From NCBI GenBank assembly GCA_963837715.1, contig CAWIOF010000002.1:186001-250000 (forward strand): a stretch of DNA of 64,000 bases. Reading direction: 5' to 3'. This stretch comes from JANYLB01 sp963837715 (GTDB lineage Bacteria; Actinomycetota; Acidimicrobiia; IMCC26256; JANYLB01). Positions 46,432 through 56,031 of this stretch are shown in pieces. Position 1 is the first letter of the stretch, and each line of letters opens with the position of its first letter. The translations under genes were made by a program, and so were the position numbers. The notes under the pieces were generated by a model. That model made no database searches, was not told the origin of the DNA, and was given only the letters and a program-made list of their open reading frames with translations.

Positions 46432-47232
46432 TCAGCGGCCCTGGAAGTCGGGGGTGCGCTTGTCGCGGCGAGCCTTGGCGTACTCGCGGAAGTCGTCGCT
46501 GCGGCTGCTGAGCTCCATCGCGAGGGCCTCGTCGGCGAGCTGGTGCGTGAGGTCGGTGGTGAGGCCCCGGTGGACGAGCGCCTTGGTGAGGCCGACGGCG
46601 ACGGTCGCGGCGGCGGCGAGCTCGTCGACGACGGCCGCGGCGGTGGCGGTGACGTCGGCGGCGGGAACGGACCGGTGGACCATGCCCCAGTCGGCGGCCT
46701 GCGCGCCGCCGACCTCGCGTCCGAGCAGCAGCATCTCCTTGGCGCGCGCGACGCCGACGAGGCGGGGGAGGAGCCACGACGCGCCCGAGTCGGGGGTGAA
46801 GCCGAACGACGTGAACGGGGCGCGGAGTCGGGCGTCGTCGGCGACGATCGCGAAGTCGGACGCGAGCAACAGGTTGAGTCCGAGGCCGATCGACCATCCG
46901 GTGGCCGCGGCGACGATCGGCACCTGCGTCTCGAGCATCACGGGGATGAGACGGTTCACGTGGGTCTGCATCCGACGCTGGACCGAGCCGACGCGGGGAC
47001 GGGCGTCGTCGGCGGAGCTCGATCGGCGGCCGAGATCGAAGCCCGAGCAGAAGTCCGTGCCCGTGCCGGTGAGCGCGATCACCCGGACCGACTCGTCGAG
47101 CCCGGCCGCGTCGATCGCGTCGATCAGGGCGAGGACGACCTCGTCGGTGAGCGCGTTCTTGCGCGCCGGCCGGTCGAGCGTGAGACGGAGCACGGGTCCG
47201 TCGTGCGCGACGATCAGGCCTTCGGCGCTCAT
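46432..47232 (-). CDS. Enoyl-CoA hydratase/isomerase family protein
   Basis: A 266-residue crotonase: LRLTLDRPARKNALTDEVVL, VRVIALTGTGTDFCSGFDLG, VPIVAAATGWSIGLGLNLLL, APFTSFGFTPDSGASWLLPR (Asp-Ser in place of the hydratase Glu) and AADWGMVHRSVP. The C-terminal SSRSDDFREYAKARRDKRTP is typical. Its ATG overlaps the stop of the upstream MaoC-type dehydratase as ATGA, so the two act in one pathway; it may be an isomerase rather than a hydratase. Confidence 0.9.
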   Translation of the reverse strand: MSAEGLIVAHDGPVLRLTLDRPARKNALTDEVVLALIDAIDAAGLDESVRVIALTGTGTDFCSGFDLGRRSSSADDARPRVGSVQRRMQTHVNRLIPVMLETQVPIVAAATGWSIGLGLNLLLASDFAIVADDARLRAPFTSFGFTPDSGASWLLPRLVGVARAKEMLLLGREVGGAQAADWGMVHRSVPAADVTATAAAVVDELAAAATVAVGLTKALVHRGLTTDLTHQLADEALAMELSSRSDDFREYAKARRDKRTPDFQGR

Positions 47233-48498
47233 GATGCCTCCTGGGTGGCGAACCGTTCGGCGAGGGCGTCGAGCACACCCTGCGCGGTGGCGGCACCGCC
47301 GGGCGGTTCGGGGAGCTCCACCGGGCCGTGCCCGCGGCTGGGGAGCAGGATGCTCGCGTGTCCCGGTGTGGTGGTCTCGCCGCGCTGGTTCTCGCCCCAG
47401 ATGTCGAGGTCGATGGCCGGCCGGTCACCCTCGGCGACGTACTTCCGGGTGACCCGCCCGCGCATCCAGTGCGTGTCGCCGACGTAGTTGAACTTCCGGA
47501 ACTGGCAGTCGAGCTTCCACAGCCAGGCGTCGTCGCCCATCCAGTCGGTGCAGAGGTGGATGAGCCAGGTCTCGCGCATGCGGCCGTAGTCGTAGATCGC
47601 CGGGTTGCCCGCCCGGTGGGCCCACTCGGCGTCCCAGTGGACGCGCTGCTGCACGTCGGGGACGTTGAGGTCGTCGGGGCGGAAGAACCGGGGGACCCGC
47701 TGGCGCTGCTGGTAGCCGAGCCGCAGGGCCTTGACCCCGTAGAGGCCCATGCCCATCCCGACGTGCCAGCAGACCATGTCGGTGACGCGCAGCGGGCCCT
47801 TCACGACGGGACCGATCTCGTTGCCCTCCTCCACGTCTTCCCACCACCGGGGCTCGGCCCCGCGTCGCGCTTCCGGCTCGCCGGCGTAGACGGCGTCGAT
47901 GCGCGCGAGCTCGTCGTCGGTGTACGGGCGGATCTCGGTGTCGTCGTACTTCCCGCGCGCTTCGGCCTTGTCGCGCTCGGTGCGGATCATCAGGCGGTAC
48001 TGCGCGGCGAGCACCGGACCGGCTGCCACGGCGAACACCTCGGCGGTCCACTCGTGCACGGCGCGCTTGGCGAAGTCGCTCTGCTTGTCGTGCACACCGA
48101 CGAGCGCGTTGCGTCGGGTCACCCGGGTTCCCGGCCGCAGCGGTGCCCACCACTCGCGGAAGCTCCCGGAGTAGAACGCGTGCGCACCGCGGATCGGGAT
48201 CGCCGCGCAGCAGCGCCTTGACGTCGGGTTCGAGGGTGGTGACCTCGTCCTCGCCGATCAGGGTGTCGCCCCCGACCAGGTGCGGCGGCGCGAGCGGCCC
48301 ACCCCAGCGGCTCGACGTGGCGTACGCGGGATCCGACCACAGCGGGTTGTCGTCGCCGTACGACTCCGCGACGTGGCGGAACGTGTCCTCGTTCGGGAAG
48401 CGGTAGTGCGGCGGTTGCGGATGGGGGTGCGCCACTCCGATGCGTCGCCGCAGCTCGGCCACCCCCGCATCGGTGATGCTCTCCCGCTCTACGCTCAC
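47229..48498 (-). CDS. MaoC/FAS1-like acyl dehydratase (two hot-dog domains), one frameshift
   Basis: About 422 residues. The N-terminal hot-dog region (HYRFPNEDTFRHVAESYGDD, NPLWSDPAYATSSRWGGPLA, PPHLVG) matches MaoC-type FAS1-like dehydratase N-domains. After a +1 shift near 48205 it continues AFYSGSFREWWAPLRPGTRV and a second domain with VVKGPLRVTDMVCWHVGMGM, VHWDAEWAHRAGNPAIYDYG and WMRGRVTRKYVAEG. The enzyme would hydrate enoyl-CoA. GTG 48498; the 81-nt gap to the divergent acyl-CoA dehydrogenase contains GAAC-GGGT-ATTC (48555-48566), one mismatch from the shared GAAC-N4-GTTC motif. Confidence 0.8.
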
Positions 48499-48579
48499 TC
48501 GTGGATCCTCTCGCGCGCCCGGGACCCCGCTCGCGGGCCGCTGCTCAACCAACTGAACGGGTATTCTAGAGTGCCTCCG

Positions 48580-49855
48580 ATGTCGTCTCCGCTGCCCCCG
48601 GGCCGTCTGGCCCTCGATCCGACTTCGTCGCTCGAGGTCGTGCGCGAACGGGTCGAGGAGTGGGTCGCAGCCGCGGTGCCGGAGGCCTGGCGCATCGCCG
48701 CGCCCGGCGGCCACGCCGCGATCCGGGCCGTGCGCCCCCGGGCCGCGTACGAGGAGTGGTACCCGACCTTCGCCGACTCCGGCCTCGCCGTCGCGACCTG
48801 GCCGGTGGAGTACGGCGGTCTCGACCTCTCGCCCGACCAGGCTCGGGTCGCCGAGGAGAGTGCTCGCGCCGTACAACCTCGGACGGCTGAACCCCCTCGG
48901 TCTCAACAACGCAGCACCCGCGCTCTTCGCACACGGTACCGAGGACCAACGACTCCGGTTCCTCCCGCCGCTCGTTCGCAACGAGGAACGGTGGTGTCAG
49001 ATGTTCAGCGAGCCTGGCGCAGGCTCCGACCTCGCGTCACTCGCGATGCGTGCGACCCGCGACGGCGACGAGTGGATCCTGTCGGGACAGAAGGTGTGGA
49101 GCACATGGGCCCACAGCTCGGAGTTCGCGGTGTGCCTCGCCCGCACCGATCCCACGGCGCCGAAGCGACGGGGGATCACCTACTTCGTGGTCGACCTGCG
49201 CGCACCGGGCGTGGAGGTGCGGTCGCTGCGCCACATCGGCGGTGAGGTCGACTTCAACGAGGTGTTCCTCGACGAGGTCCGGATCCCCGACGCGTTCCGC
49301 GTCGGGGCCGAGAACGATGGTTGGCGCGTCGCGGGTGCGACCCTTGCCGGTGAACGGCAGATGGTCTCCGGGAGTGGCTCTGGGGGTGTCGACCGCATCG
49401 GTGGTGCAGGCAGCGAGCGTCTCGTGGGCCTGGCGCGTGAGAACGGAAGATGGGCCGACTCCCGGGTCCGCCAAGACGTGATGCGCGTCTACAGCGAAGA
49501 ACGAATCCGGGGCTGGACGAACCAGCGGGTCCGGGCCACGGTGAAGGCAGGCGGCCATCCCGGCCCCGCCGCGTCGATCGGCAAGATCCACCAGGGTGAG
49601 CTCAACCAACGCATCCAGCTCCTGGCCACGGACCTCCTCGGCGCCGGCGCCGCGGCATGGGAAGCAGGCGCCGACGCTCGATGGGCCGAGGGCATGCCCT
49701 ACGAGGTGCGCGGCATGCTGCGGAGCCGGGCGAACACGATCGAGGGTGGGACCAGCGAGGTGAACCGCAACATCGTCGGCGAGAAGGTCCTCGGCCTCCC
49801 GCGTGAACCCGACCCGTACCGAGACACCCCCTGGCAGGAAGTCCCCCGATCATGA
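48580..49855 (+). CDS. Acyl-CoA dehydrogenase, one frameshift
   Basis: About 424 residues of the FAD-dependent dehydrogenase family: an N-terminal helical domain with LAVATWPVEYGGLDLSPDQA, FSEPGAGSDLASLAMRATRD (FAD and substrate loop), EWILSGQKVWSTWAHSSEF, and the C-terminal TIEGGTSEVNRNIVGEKVLG. A +1 shift near 48865 interrupts the early domain; correction gives 425 codons. It starts a plus-strand run with crotonase, ligase and crotonase, and is divergent from the MaoC-type gene. Confidence 0.88.
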
Positions 49856-49865
49856 AGCAGGCGTC

Positions 49866-50693
49866 GTGAACGGCAGCTACGAGCACCTGATCGTCGAGCG
49901 GCACGGGCCGGTGGGGTGGCTGATCAACAACCGCCCCGCGCAGCTGAACGCGATGAACGCAGCGATGCGCGACGAGTTCGCCGACGCTTGGACCGAGCTC
50001 GACCGCGATCCCGCCGTACGCGTCATCGTGCACACCGGTGAGGGCCGCGCGTTCCAGACCGGTGTCGACGTGACCGAGCTCGCGAACGACGGCCAGGGCA
50101 TGGAGCGCTACCGGGAGAGCGTGGAGCAGTTCGACCTGCACTTCACCGCGTGGCACCAGGAGGTCTGGAAGCCGGTGATCACGGCGGTGAACGGGATCTG
50201 CGCCGGCGGTGGCTTCCATTGGGTGGCCGACGCCGACATCGTGATCGCGGCGAGCGACGCGCAGTTCTTCGATCCGCACGTGTCGGTCGGCCAGGTCGTC
50301 GCGATCGAGGCGATCGGACTGATCCGCAAGATGCCGGTGGAAGCGGTCATGCGGATGGCATTCATGGGCAAGTACGAGCGCATGTCGGCCGAACGTGCCC
50401 GGGAGCTGGGCATGCTCAGCGAGGTCGTCGACCCGCCGGAGCGACTCCGCGAACGTGCGCAGGAGCTGGCCGAGACCATCGCGAGGAACTCGCCCGCGGC
50501 CATGGCCGCGACCAAGAAGGCGCTCTGGGGTGCGCTCGAGCTCGGCCTCACCGATGCCTGCCGGGCCGGCGCACAGCACCTCGCCGCACTGTGGGGCCAC
50601 CCCGACCAGGAGGAGGGGCCCCGCGCGTTCGCAGAGAAGCGGGATCCGAACTGGGCGCCGCTGGCGTCGCCGGACGATCCGCCGGCGGCGTGA
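49866..50693 (+). CDS. Enoyl-CoA hydratase/isomerase family protein
   Basis: A 275-residue crotonase beginning at GTG 49866. It has VGWLINNRPAQLNAMNAAMR, VRVIVHTGEGRAFQTGVDVT, PVITAVNGICAGGGFHWVAD, DPHVSVGQVVAIEAIGLIRK and MAATKKALWGALELGLTDAC. It is a clear paralogue of the gene at 52087, sharing the extended C-terminus LWGHPDQEEGPRAFAE. In both, the region where hydratases place Glu reads VSVGQV/VSIGQV, so the chemistry may differ from classical hydration. The GTGA overlap couples it to the ligase gene. Confidence 0.9.
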   Translation: MNGSYEHLIVERHGPVGWLINNRPAQLNAMNAAMRDEFADAWTELDRDPAVRVIVHTGEGRAFQTGVDVTELANDGQGMERYRESVEQFDLHFTAWHQEVWKPVITAVNGICAGGGFHWVADADIVIAASDAQFFDPHVSVGQVVAIEAIGLIRKMPVEAVMRMAFMGKYERMSAERARELGMLSEVVDPPERLRERAQELAETIARNSPAAMAATKKALWGALELGLTDACRAGAQHLAALWGHPDQEEGPRAFAEKRDPNWAPLASPDDPPAA

Positions 50694-52090
50694 ACCTCGC
50701 GTCGCTGCTGCTCGAGCACCCGTTCGCCGACCCGGAGCCGCTGCTGATCGGTGAGCACGCGACGGTGACCGCCGGCGGCGGCGCGCGCCGCGGTGCGAGC
50801 CCTCGCGACGTCGCTCACCGCCGCCGGCGTGGAACCGGGCCAGGCGGTTGCAGTGCAGGTGGCAACCGGGCCCGACGCGGTCGTGGCGATGATGGCGGTC
50901 TGGACGGCCGGTGGAGTCTTCGTGCCCCTGAACCCCCGTCTTCCCGAGGCCGAGCGAGCGGCTGCCTTCGCGACCACGGAACCGGCGGCACTCGTCACCG
51001 ACGCCGGGGAGTCGTCGCTGCCGGGACGGCGCGTCTACGACGACGGCGTCGCGTTCGTCACGTGGACCTCGGGGACGACGGGCCGGCCGAAGGCGATCCT
51101 GCACACGCACGTCGCCTACTTCGAGCTGATCGACCGCGTGCTCGCGCCGCTCCGCGGCCGGGTCAACGATCCGGCGTCGCGTCCCACGCCGAACCTCATC
51201 CCGGTCTCGCTCGCACTCAATGCAGGCATCTACAACGCGCTCTTCGGCCTCCGGGCCGGCGCCGCGCTGGTGATCATGGACCGGTTCGCTACGGAGTCGT
51301 TCGCGCGGCTGGTGCGCGAGCACGCGATCCGTTCGACCGTGCTTCCCCCGGCCGCGATCACGATGCTCGCCGACGACGACGGCGTCACCGACCTGGCCCC
51401 GCTGCGGTACGTGCGCAGCATCACCGCACCACTCTCGCCGCTCGCGGCCCGCCGGTTCACGGAGAAGTTCGCGGTGACGGTGCTGAACGGGTACGGACAG
51501 GCCGAGATCGGGGAGGTGATCGGATGGACCGCCGCCGACGCGAAGGCCCACCCCGAGAAGGTCGGCGCAGTCGGCAAGCCGCACCCCGGAGTCGATCTTC
51601 GACTCGCGCCCGACACCGGGGAGCTGCTCGTGCGCCCGCCGAACCGTGCGGTCGGGTACGCGGGTGGTGACTCGCTCGCCGACCGGGTCGACGTCGACGG
51701 TTTCGTCCGCACCGGCGACATCGCCCACATCGACGACGAAGGGTTCGTCTGGATCGACGGGCGTGTCGGCGACGTGATCAACCGGGGCGGGAACAAGGTG
51801 TTCCCCGAGCAGGTCGAGGAGGTGCTCCGCCTCTCGCCGCGCGTGCGCGACGCGGCGGTGGTCGGCGTGCCCGACCGTCGACTCGGCGAGGTTCCGGTGG
51901 CGTTCGTGGTGGGTGACGCCCCCACCGACGAGCTCGAGGCCCTGTGCCGTGACCAGCTCGTCGCCTACAAGGTTCCGGTCGGCGTTCCGACCGCGTCGAC
52001 GAGCTCCCGCGCAGCGAGGTGGGCAAGGTGCTTCGGCGTGAGTTGCAGGATCTCCACGCCGCGGCCGGCACCGAGGAGCACGCACCGTGA
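50690..52090 (+). CDS. AMP-dependent acyl-CoA synthetase/ligase, three frameshifts
   Basis: About 465 residues, shorter than the ligase at 43916. It has VAFVTWTSGTTGRPKAILHT (A3), LNGYGQAEIGEVIGWTAADA (A5), VRTGDIAHIDDEGFVWIDGR (A7), VGDVINRGGNKVFPEQVEEV (A8) and, after correction, the catalytic Lys in PRSEVGKVLRRELQ (A10). Shifts occur near 50785 and twice near 51985-51998. In the latter pair an extra G and an extra C explain the frame exactly. It lies between two paralogous crotonases, each coupled by a 4-nt GTGA overlap. Confidence 0.85.
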
Positions 52091-52905
52091 GTTGGTCGAC
52101 GCTCGAGGTCACCCGCGACGGACCCGTCGGCTGGCTCGTGTTCGATCGCCCCGATCGGGGCAACGCGATCGACGCCACGATGTTCAACGAGCTCGAGGCC
52201 GCGTGGGCGGAGCTCGATGCCGACCCCGCGGTGCGGGTGATCGTGAACACCGGGAACGGTCCGTCGTTCCAGACCGGCCTCGACGTGCGCGAGCTCGCGT
52301 CGAACCGCGAAGCGCTGCGCGAGCACAGTCGGCGCACCCGCGACTTCGAGCTCCGGATGACCGCATGGCACTGCCAGGTCTGGAAGCCGGTGATCGCGGC
52401 AGTCAACGGGGTCTGCGCGGGTGGCGGGCTCCATTTCGTGGCCGATGCCGACATCGTGATCGCGGCCGCCGGCGCCACGTTCCTGGATCCGCACGTGAGC
52501 ATCGGGCAGGTGTCGGCCATCGAGACGATCGGCCTCGTCCGGCGGTCACCGATGGAGCCGATCCTGCGGATGGCGCTCACCGGCCGGCACGAACGCATGC
52601 CCGCCGTCCGCGCCTACGAGCTCGGGATCCTGAGTGAGATCGTCGATCCGGGCGAGCAGCTTCGGGATCGGGCCCAAGAGCTCGGCGAGACCATCGCGAA
52701 GAACTCACCCGCGGCGATGGCGGCGACCAAGAAGGCACTCTGGGGTGCGCTCGAGGTCGGACTCACCGATGCCTGCCGGGCCGGTGCCGACGAGCTCGCC
52801 GGGCTCTGGGGCCATCCCGACCAGGAGGAGGGGCCCCGCGCCTTCGCCGAGCGTCGGGAGGCGGCGTGGCGGCCGCCGGGCCCGCATCCGGAGCCGGGCG
52901 GTTGA
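52087..52905 (+). CDS. Enoyl-CoA hydratase/isomerase family protein (paralogue of 49866)
   Basis: A 272-residue crotonase from GTG 52087: VGWLVFDRPDRGNAIDATMF, VIVNTGNGPSFQTGLDVREL, PVIAAVNGVCAGGGLHFVAD, DPHVSIGQVSAIETIGLVRR and MAATKKALWGALEVGLTDAC. It is highly similar to the gene two places upstream, including the C-terminal GPRAFAERREAAWRPPG. The two may form a hetero-oligomer or act on successive intermediates activated by the ligase between them. It ends shortly before the secreted esterase. Confidence 0.9.
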   Translation: MSWSTLEVTRDGPVGWLVFDRPDRGNAIDATMFNELEAAWAELDADPAVRVIVNTGNGPSFQTGLDVRELASNREALREHSRRTRDFELRMTAWHCQVWKPVIAAVNGVCAGGGLHFVADADIVIAAAGATFLDPHVSIGQVSAIETIGLVRRSPMEPILRMALTGRHERMPAVRAYELGILSEIVDPGEQLRDRAQELGETIAKNSPAAMAATKKALWGALEVGLTDACRAGADELAGLWGHPDQEEGPRAFAERREAAWRPPGPHPEPGG

Positions 52906-52964
52906 GCCGGTACTCTGCGTCGCCCGACGTCGGAGGATCCGGCGCGGTGGTCCGGGGGGTCGTT

Positions 52965-53996
52965 GTGGCACGTCGTCTGGTCGTCCTCGCGTGCGCGGTC
53001 GTGATCGCGGGCGGTCTCGTTGCACCCGCGGCGGTCGCCGGCGCGGCGGCCCCGGCCCGGGTGAAGCCGGCCGCGTCGCAGGGCTGCGGGAGTGCACCGG
53101 TGGTCGGGCCGGGACAGACCGACGAGTCGGTCGACTCCAAGGGCACCGCCTACACCTACATCCAGCATGTCCCTCCGACCTACGACGGAACGACTCCGAT
53201 CCCGGTGGTGGTCGACTTCCACGGTTACTCGGAAGGGTCCTCGATCCACACCCGGATGACGATGCTCGGTACGAAGGGCGACACCGAGGGTTTCGTCACC
53301 GTCTCTCCGCAGGGCCAGGGTCTCGGAGTGGTCGCGAGTTGGGACACCGAACTCGACGGCCCCGACGTGGCGTTCTTCGGGAAGCTCCTCGATCAGCTCG
53401 AGGACACGCTGTGTGTCGACACCAACCGGGTGTTCGTCACCGGATTGTCGAACGGCGCGTTCATGACCTCCGCGGTGGCGTGCGCCTACGCCGACCGTGT
53501 CGCCGCGGTCGCGCCGGTGGCGGGCATCCAGGACATCGAGGGGTGTGATCCCGCCCGACCCGTGCCTGTCGTCGCCTTCCACGGTACGGCCGATCCGTTC
53601 GTCCCGTTCACCGGTGGGCTGGGCCCGGCGGCGATGACGCTCCCGGCACCCGACGGTTCGGGTCGTACCCTCGGTGACCTCGCGGCCGAGGATCCCGACG
53701 CGCCCGAGCTGCATGGCCCGTCGGTCCCCAGGATCGTGCGGAGCTGGTCGAAGCGGAACGACTGTGCCCGGAGGCCGAGCCGCACGAAGATCGGCACCGA
53801 CGTGACGCGGGTCCGCTACCGGTGCCCGAAGCGGGCGACGGTCGAGCTCTACCGGGTGGAAGGTGGAGGCCACAGCTGGCCCGGAAGCGCGTTCTCGAAG
53901 TCGATCGCGGCGATCGTCGGGGTCACGACCGACACCGTCGTGGCCAACGACGTGATGTGGACGTTCTTCCGGAACCACCCCCTCACGAAGTCGTGA
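52965..53996 (+). CDS. Secreted polyhydroxybutyrate depolymerase/feruloyl esterase-like (LpqC-type) hydrolase
   Basis: A 343-residue exported alpha/beta hydrolase. GTG 52965 follows CCGGGGGGT and starts a signal peptide (ARRLVVLACAVVIAGGLVAP followed by AAVAGAAA). The mature domain has IPVVVDFHGYSEGSSIHTRM (oxyanion), the nucleophile elbow FVTGLSNGAFMTSAVACAYA, the Asp in VVAFHGTADPFVPF and the His in VEGGGHSWPGSAF, the layout of esterase CE1/PHB depolymerases. Extra Cys residues suggest disulfides. It may release an acid from an ester for the downstream catabolic genes; polymer specificity is unproven. Confidence 0.88.
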   Translation: MARRLVVLACAVVIAGGLVAPAAVAGAAAPARVKPAASQGCGSAPVVGPGQTDESVDSKGTAYTYIQHVPPTYDGTTPIPVVVDFHGYSEGSSIHTRMTMLGTKGDTEGFVTVSPQGQGLGVVASWDTELDGPDVAFFGKLLDQLEDTLCVDTNRVFVTGLSNGAFMTSAVACAYADRVAAVAPVAGIQDIEGCDPARPVPVVAFHGTADPFVPFTGGLGPAAMTLPAPDGSGRTLGDLAAEDPDAPELHGPSVPRIVRSWSKRNDCARRPSRTKIGTDVTRVRYRCPKRATVELYRVEGGGHSWPGSAFSKSIAAIVGVTTDTVVANDVMWTFFRNHPLTKS

Positions 53997-54472
53997 TGCT
54001 CCCGGTCGGCGACCGTGTGGCGCTCCGTGAGCTCGTCGAGGCGTACGGCATGGCGGTCGACGCGCTCGACGTCGAGTGGTTCAGCTCACTGTGGACGTCC
54101 GACGCGGTCCTGGCCCTGCACGATTCGGCCGGCGAGACGCGACGGTGGGTGGGCGACGAGATCGTCGGCATCGTGGCCGGCGTCGGCAGCTACCTGCGAA
54201 CGATGCACTTCGTGGGCAATCACCGCACGCGCGTGGAAGGAACAACCGTGTCGGGTCAGACCTACTGCTTCGCCCATCACCTCGTCACCGGTCCGGAAGG
54301 CGCCGGCGATCAGGCGTACGACCGGGTGCTCGCGATTCGATACGACGACCGGTACGAGCGCCGGAACGACGAGGTCGACGGTGCCGAGTCGCACTGGCGG
54401 TTCGCCCGGCGCGACGTTCGCATGTTGTGGCGTGCGCACCACGACGTCGAGTTGCTGGGATATCAGCTGTGA
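53996..54472 (+). CDS. Nuclear transport factor 2/SnoaL-like protein
   Basis: A 158-residue cone-shaped alpha-beta protein: VALRELVEAYGMAVDALDVE, WFSSLWTSDAVLALHD, TMHFVGNHRTRVEGTTVSGQ, YCFAHHLVTGPEGAG and HWRFARRDVRMLWRAHH are typical of SnoaL_4/scytalone dehydratase-like members. Some are dehydratases or isomerases, many unassigned. The ATG overlaps the esterase stop (TGATG) and the stop overlaps the GNAT start (GTGA), so this is a tight operon. Confidence 0.85.
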   Translation: MLPVGDRVALRELVEAYGMAVDALDVEWFSSLWTSDAVLALHDSAGETRRWVGDEIVGIVAGVGSYLRTMHFVGNHRTRVEGTTVSGQTYCFAHHLVTGPEGAGDQAYDRVLAIRYDDRYERRNDEVDGAESHWRFARRDVRMLWRAHHDVELLGYQL

Positions 54473-54771
54473 CCGACGATCTCGAGGTCGCCATCGAGCG
54501 GAACGTGGAGCTCAGGCGCTACGAGGCCTGGGTCGACGGCGCGCTCGCGGGGTTCGCCGAATACCGGATGCGGGGCGCCGACACCTTCGTGTTCACCCAC
54601 ACCGAGGTCGACGACGCGTTCGAGGGCAGGGGCGTGGCGAGTCGCCTGATCCGATACGCGCTCGACGACGTGCGCGCGCAGGGCGGGTCGGTCGTCGCGC
54701 GGTGCCCCTTCGTGGCCGCGTACATCCAGCAGCACCCGGCGTACGCTGATCTCCTCGCCGATCCGCACTGA
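54469..54771 (+). CDS. Small GNAT-like N-acetyltransferase (Gcn5-related, YjdJ-type)
   Basis: A 100-residue minimal acetyltransferase: ELRRYEAWVDGALAGFAEYR, FVFTHTEVDDAFEGRGVASR, LIRYALDDVRAQGGSVVARC and FVAAYIQQHPAYADLL. The acetyl-CoA loop GRGVASRL is intact. This is the short N_acetyltransf_14/GNAT2 family with unknown substrates. It overlaps the NTF2-like gene by 4 nt and precedes the P450 by 25 nt. Confidence 0.9.
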   Translation: MTDDLEVAIERNVELRRYEAWVDGALAGFAEYRMRGADTFVFTHTEVDDAFEGRGVASRLIRYALDDVRAQGGSVVARCPFVAAYIQQHPAYADLLADPH

Positions 54772-54796
54772 CCCGCCCGGCCCAGACTGGAGCGCC

Positions 54797-56007
54797 GTGA
54801 CCGACCTCGTCGACGTCGATCTCTACAGCCCCGACACCTACGTCGAGTCCCCGCCCCACGCAGCGTTCGAACAGCTGCGGGCCGACGACCCGGTGCACTG
54901 GCAGCCGATGCCCGATGGCACCGGCTACTGGGCGGTGCTCCGCCACGCCGACGTCACCAACGTGGCCCGGCATCCGAAGGTGTTCTCCGCCGAGCTCGGC
55001 GGGGTGGTGCTCGAAGACCTCGACCCGGACGTCGCTCGCGATGATGCGAGACATGCTCCTGGCCATGGATCCGCCACGCCACCTCGACCACCGTCGCAAC
55101 GTCGCGCCCCGCTTCACGCCGGCCGTCATCGGTGATCTCGAACAACGGATCCGGTCGATGTGCCGTGCGATCTTCGACCGGGTCGACGACGGCGCGACCG
55201 TCGACTTCGTGCACGACGTGTGTGCCCAGCTGCCGTCGCAGGTCGTCGGCGAGCTCGTGGGGATCCCACGCGACGACTGGCCGAAGATCCACGCCTGGTC
55301 GGAGCAGAACTCGGGCGGCCAGGATCCCGACATCGCCGCAAGCTCCGGCGACGACGCCATGAGTGCCACGATCGAGATGGCGATGTACGCGATCGAGCTC
55401 GCCGGACGTCGGCGGGCCGAACCGGCCGACGACCTCATGAGCTACATGCTCACCTGTGAGGTCGACGGCCATCCGATGAGCGACATCGAGTTCGGGAGCT
55501 TCTTCGTGCAGCTCGTGACGGCCGGAAACGACACGACTCGCACGATGCTCTCGTCGGGGTTGCTCGCGCTCGCTCCAGCACCCCGAGCAACTGGCCGCGC
55601 TGCGATCCGACCCGACGTTGATCCCATCGGCGGTCGAGGAGATCCTGCGGTGGGCGAACCCGCTGCACTACTTCCGCCGGACCGCGTCGGAAGCGGTCGA
55701 GCTCGGCGGACAGTCGATCGCCCCGGGTGAGAAGCTGGCGATGGTCTACACGTCGGCGAACCGCGACGAAGCGGTGTTCACCGACCCACACCGGTTCGAC
55801 ATCACCCGGGATCCGAACCCGCATCTGTCGTTCGGTACCGGCGAGCACTTCTGCCTCGGCGTCCACCTCGCTCGCATGGAGGGTCGGGTGTTCTTCGAGG
55901 AGCTGCTCGCTCGGTACTCGACGATCGAGTTGGTCGGTGCGCCGTTGCGGCAGCGCTCCAACCTCAACAACGCGCTCAAGGCGTTGCCGGTCACCCTCAC
56001 CGCCTGA
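54797..56007 (+). CDS. Cytochrome P450, two frameshifts
   Basis: About 402 residues. It starts at GTG 54797 with VDLYSPDTYVESPPHAAFEQ and continues with LLAMDPPRHLDHRRNVAPRF, I-helix FVQLVTAGNDTTRTMLSSGL, EEILRW (ExxR), PLHYFRRTASEAVELGGQSI and haem loop LSFGTGEHFCLGVHLARMEG. The sequence style resembles CYP125/CYP142-type fatty-acyl or sterol side-chain hydroxylases, but this is only an impression. +1 shifts occur near 55035 and 55575; correction gives 403 codons. It ends the operon started upstream and converges on the kinase-like gene. Confidence 0.87.
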
Positions 56008-56031
56008 CGGGTCGCCTCACCGCCGACGGTG

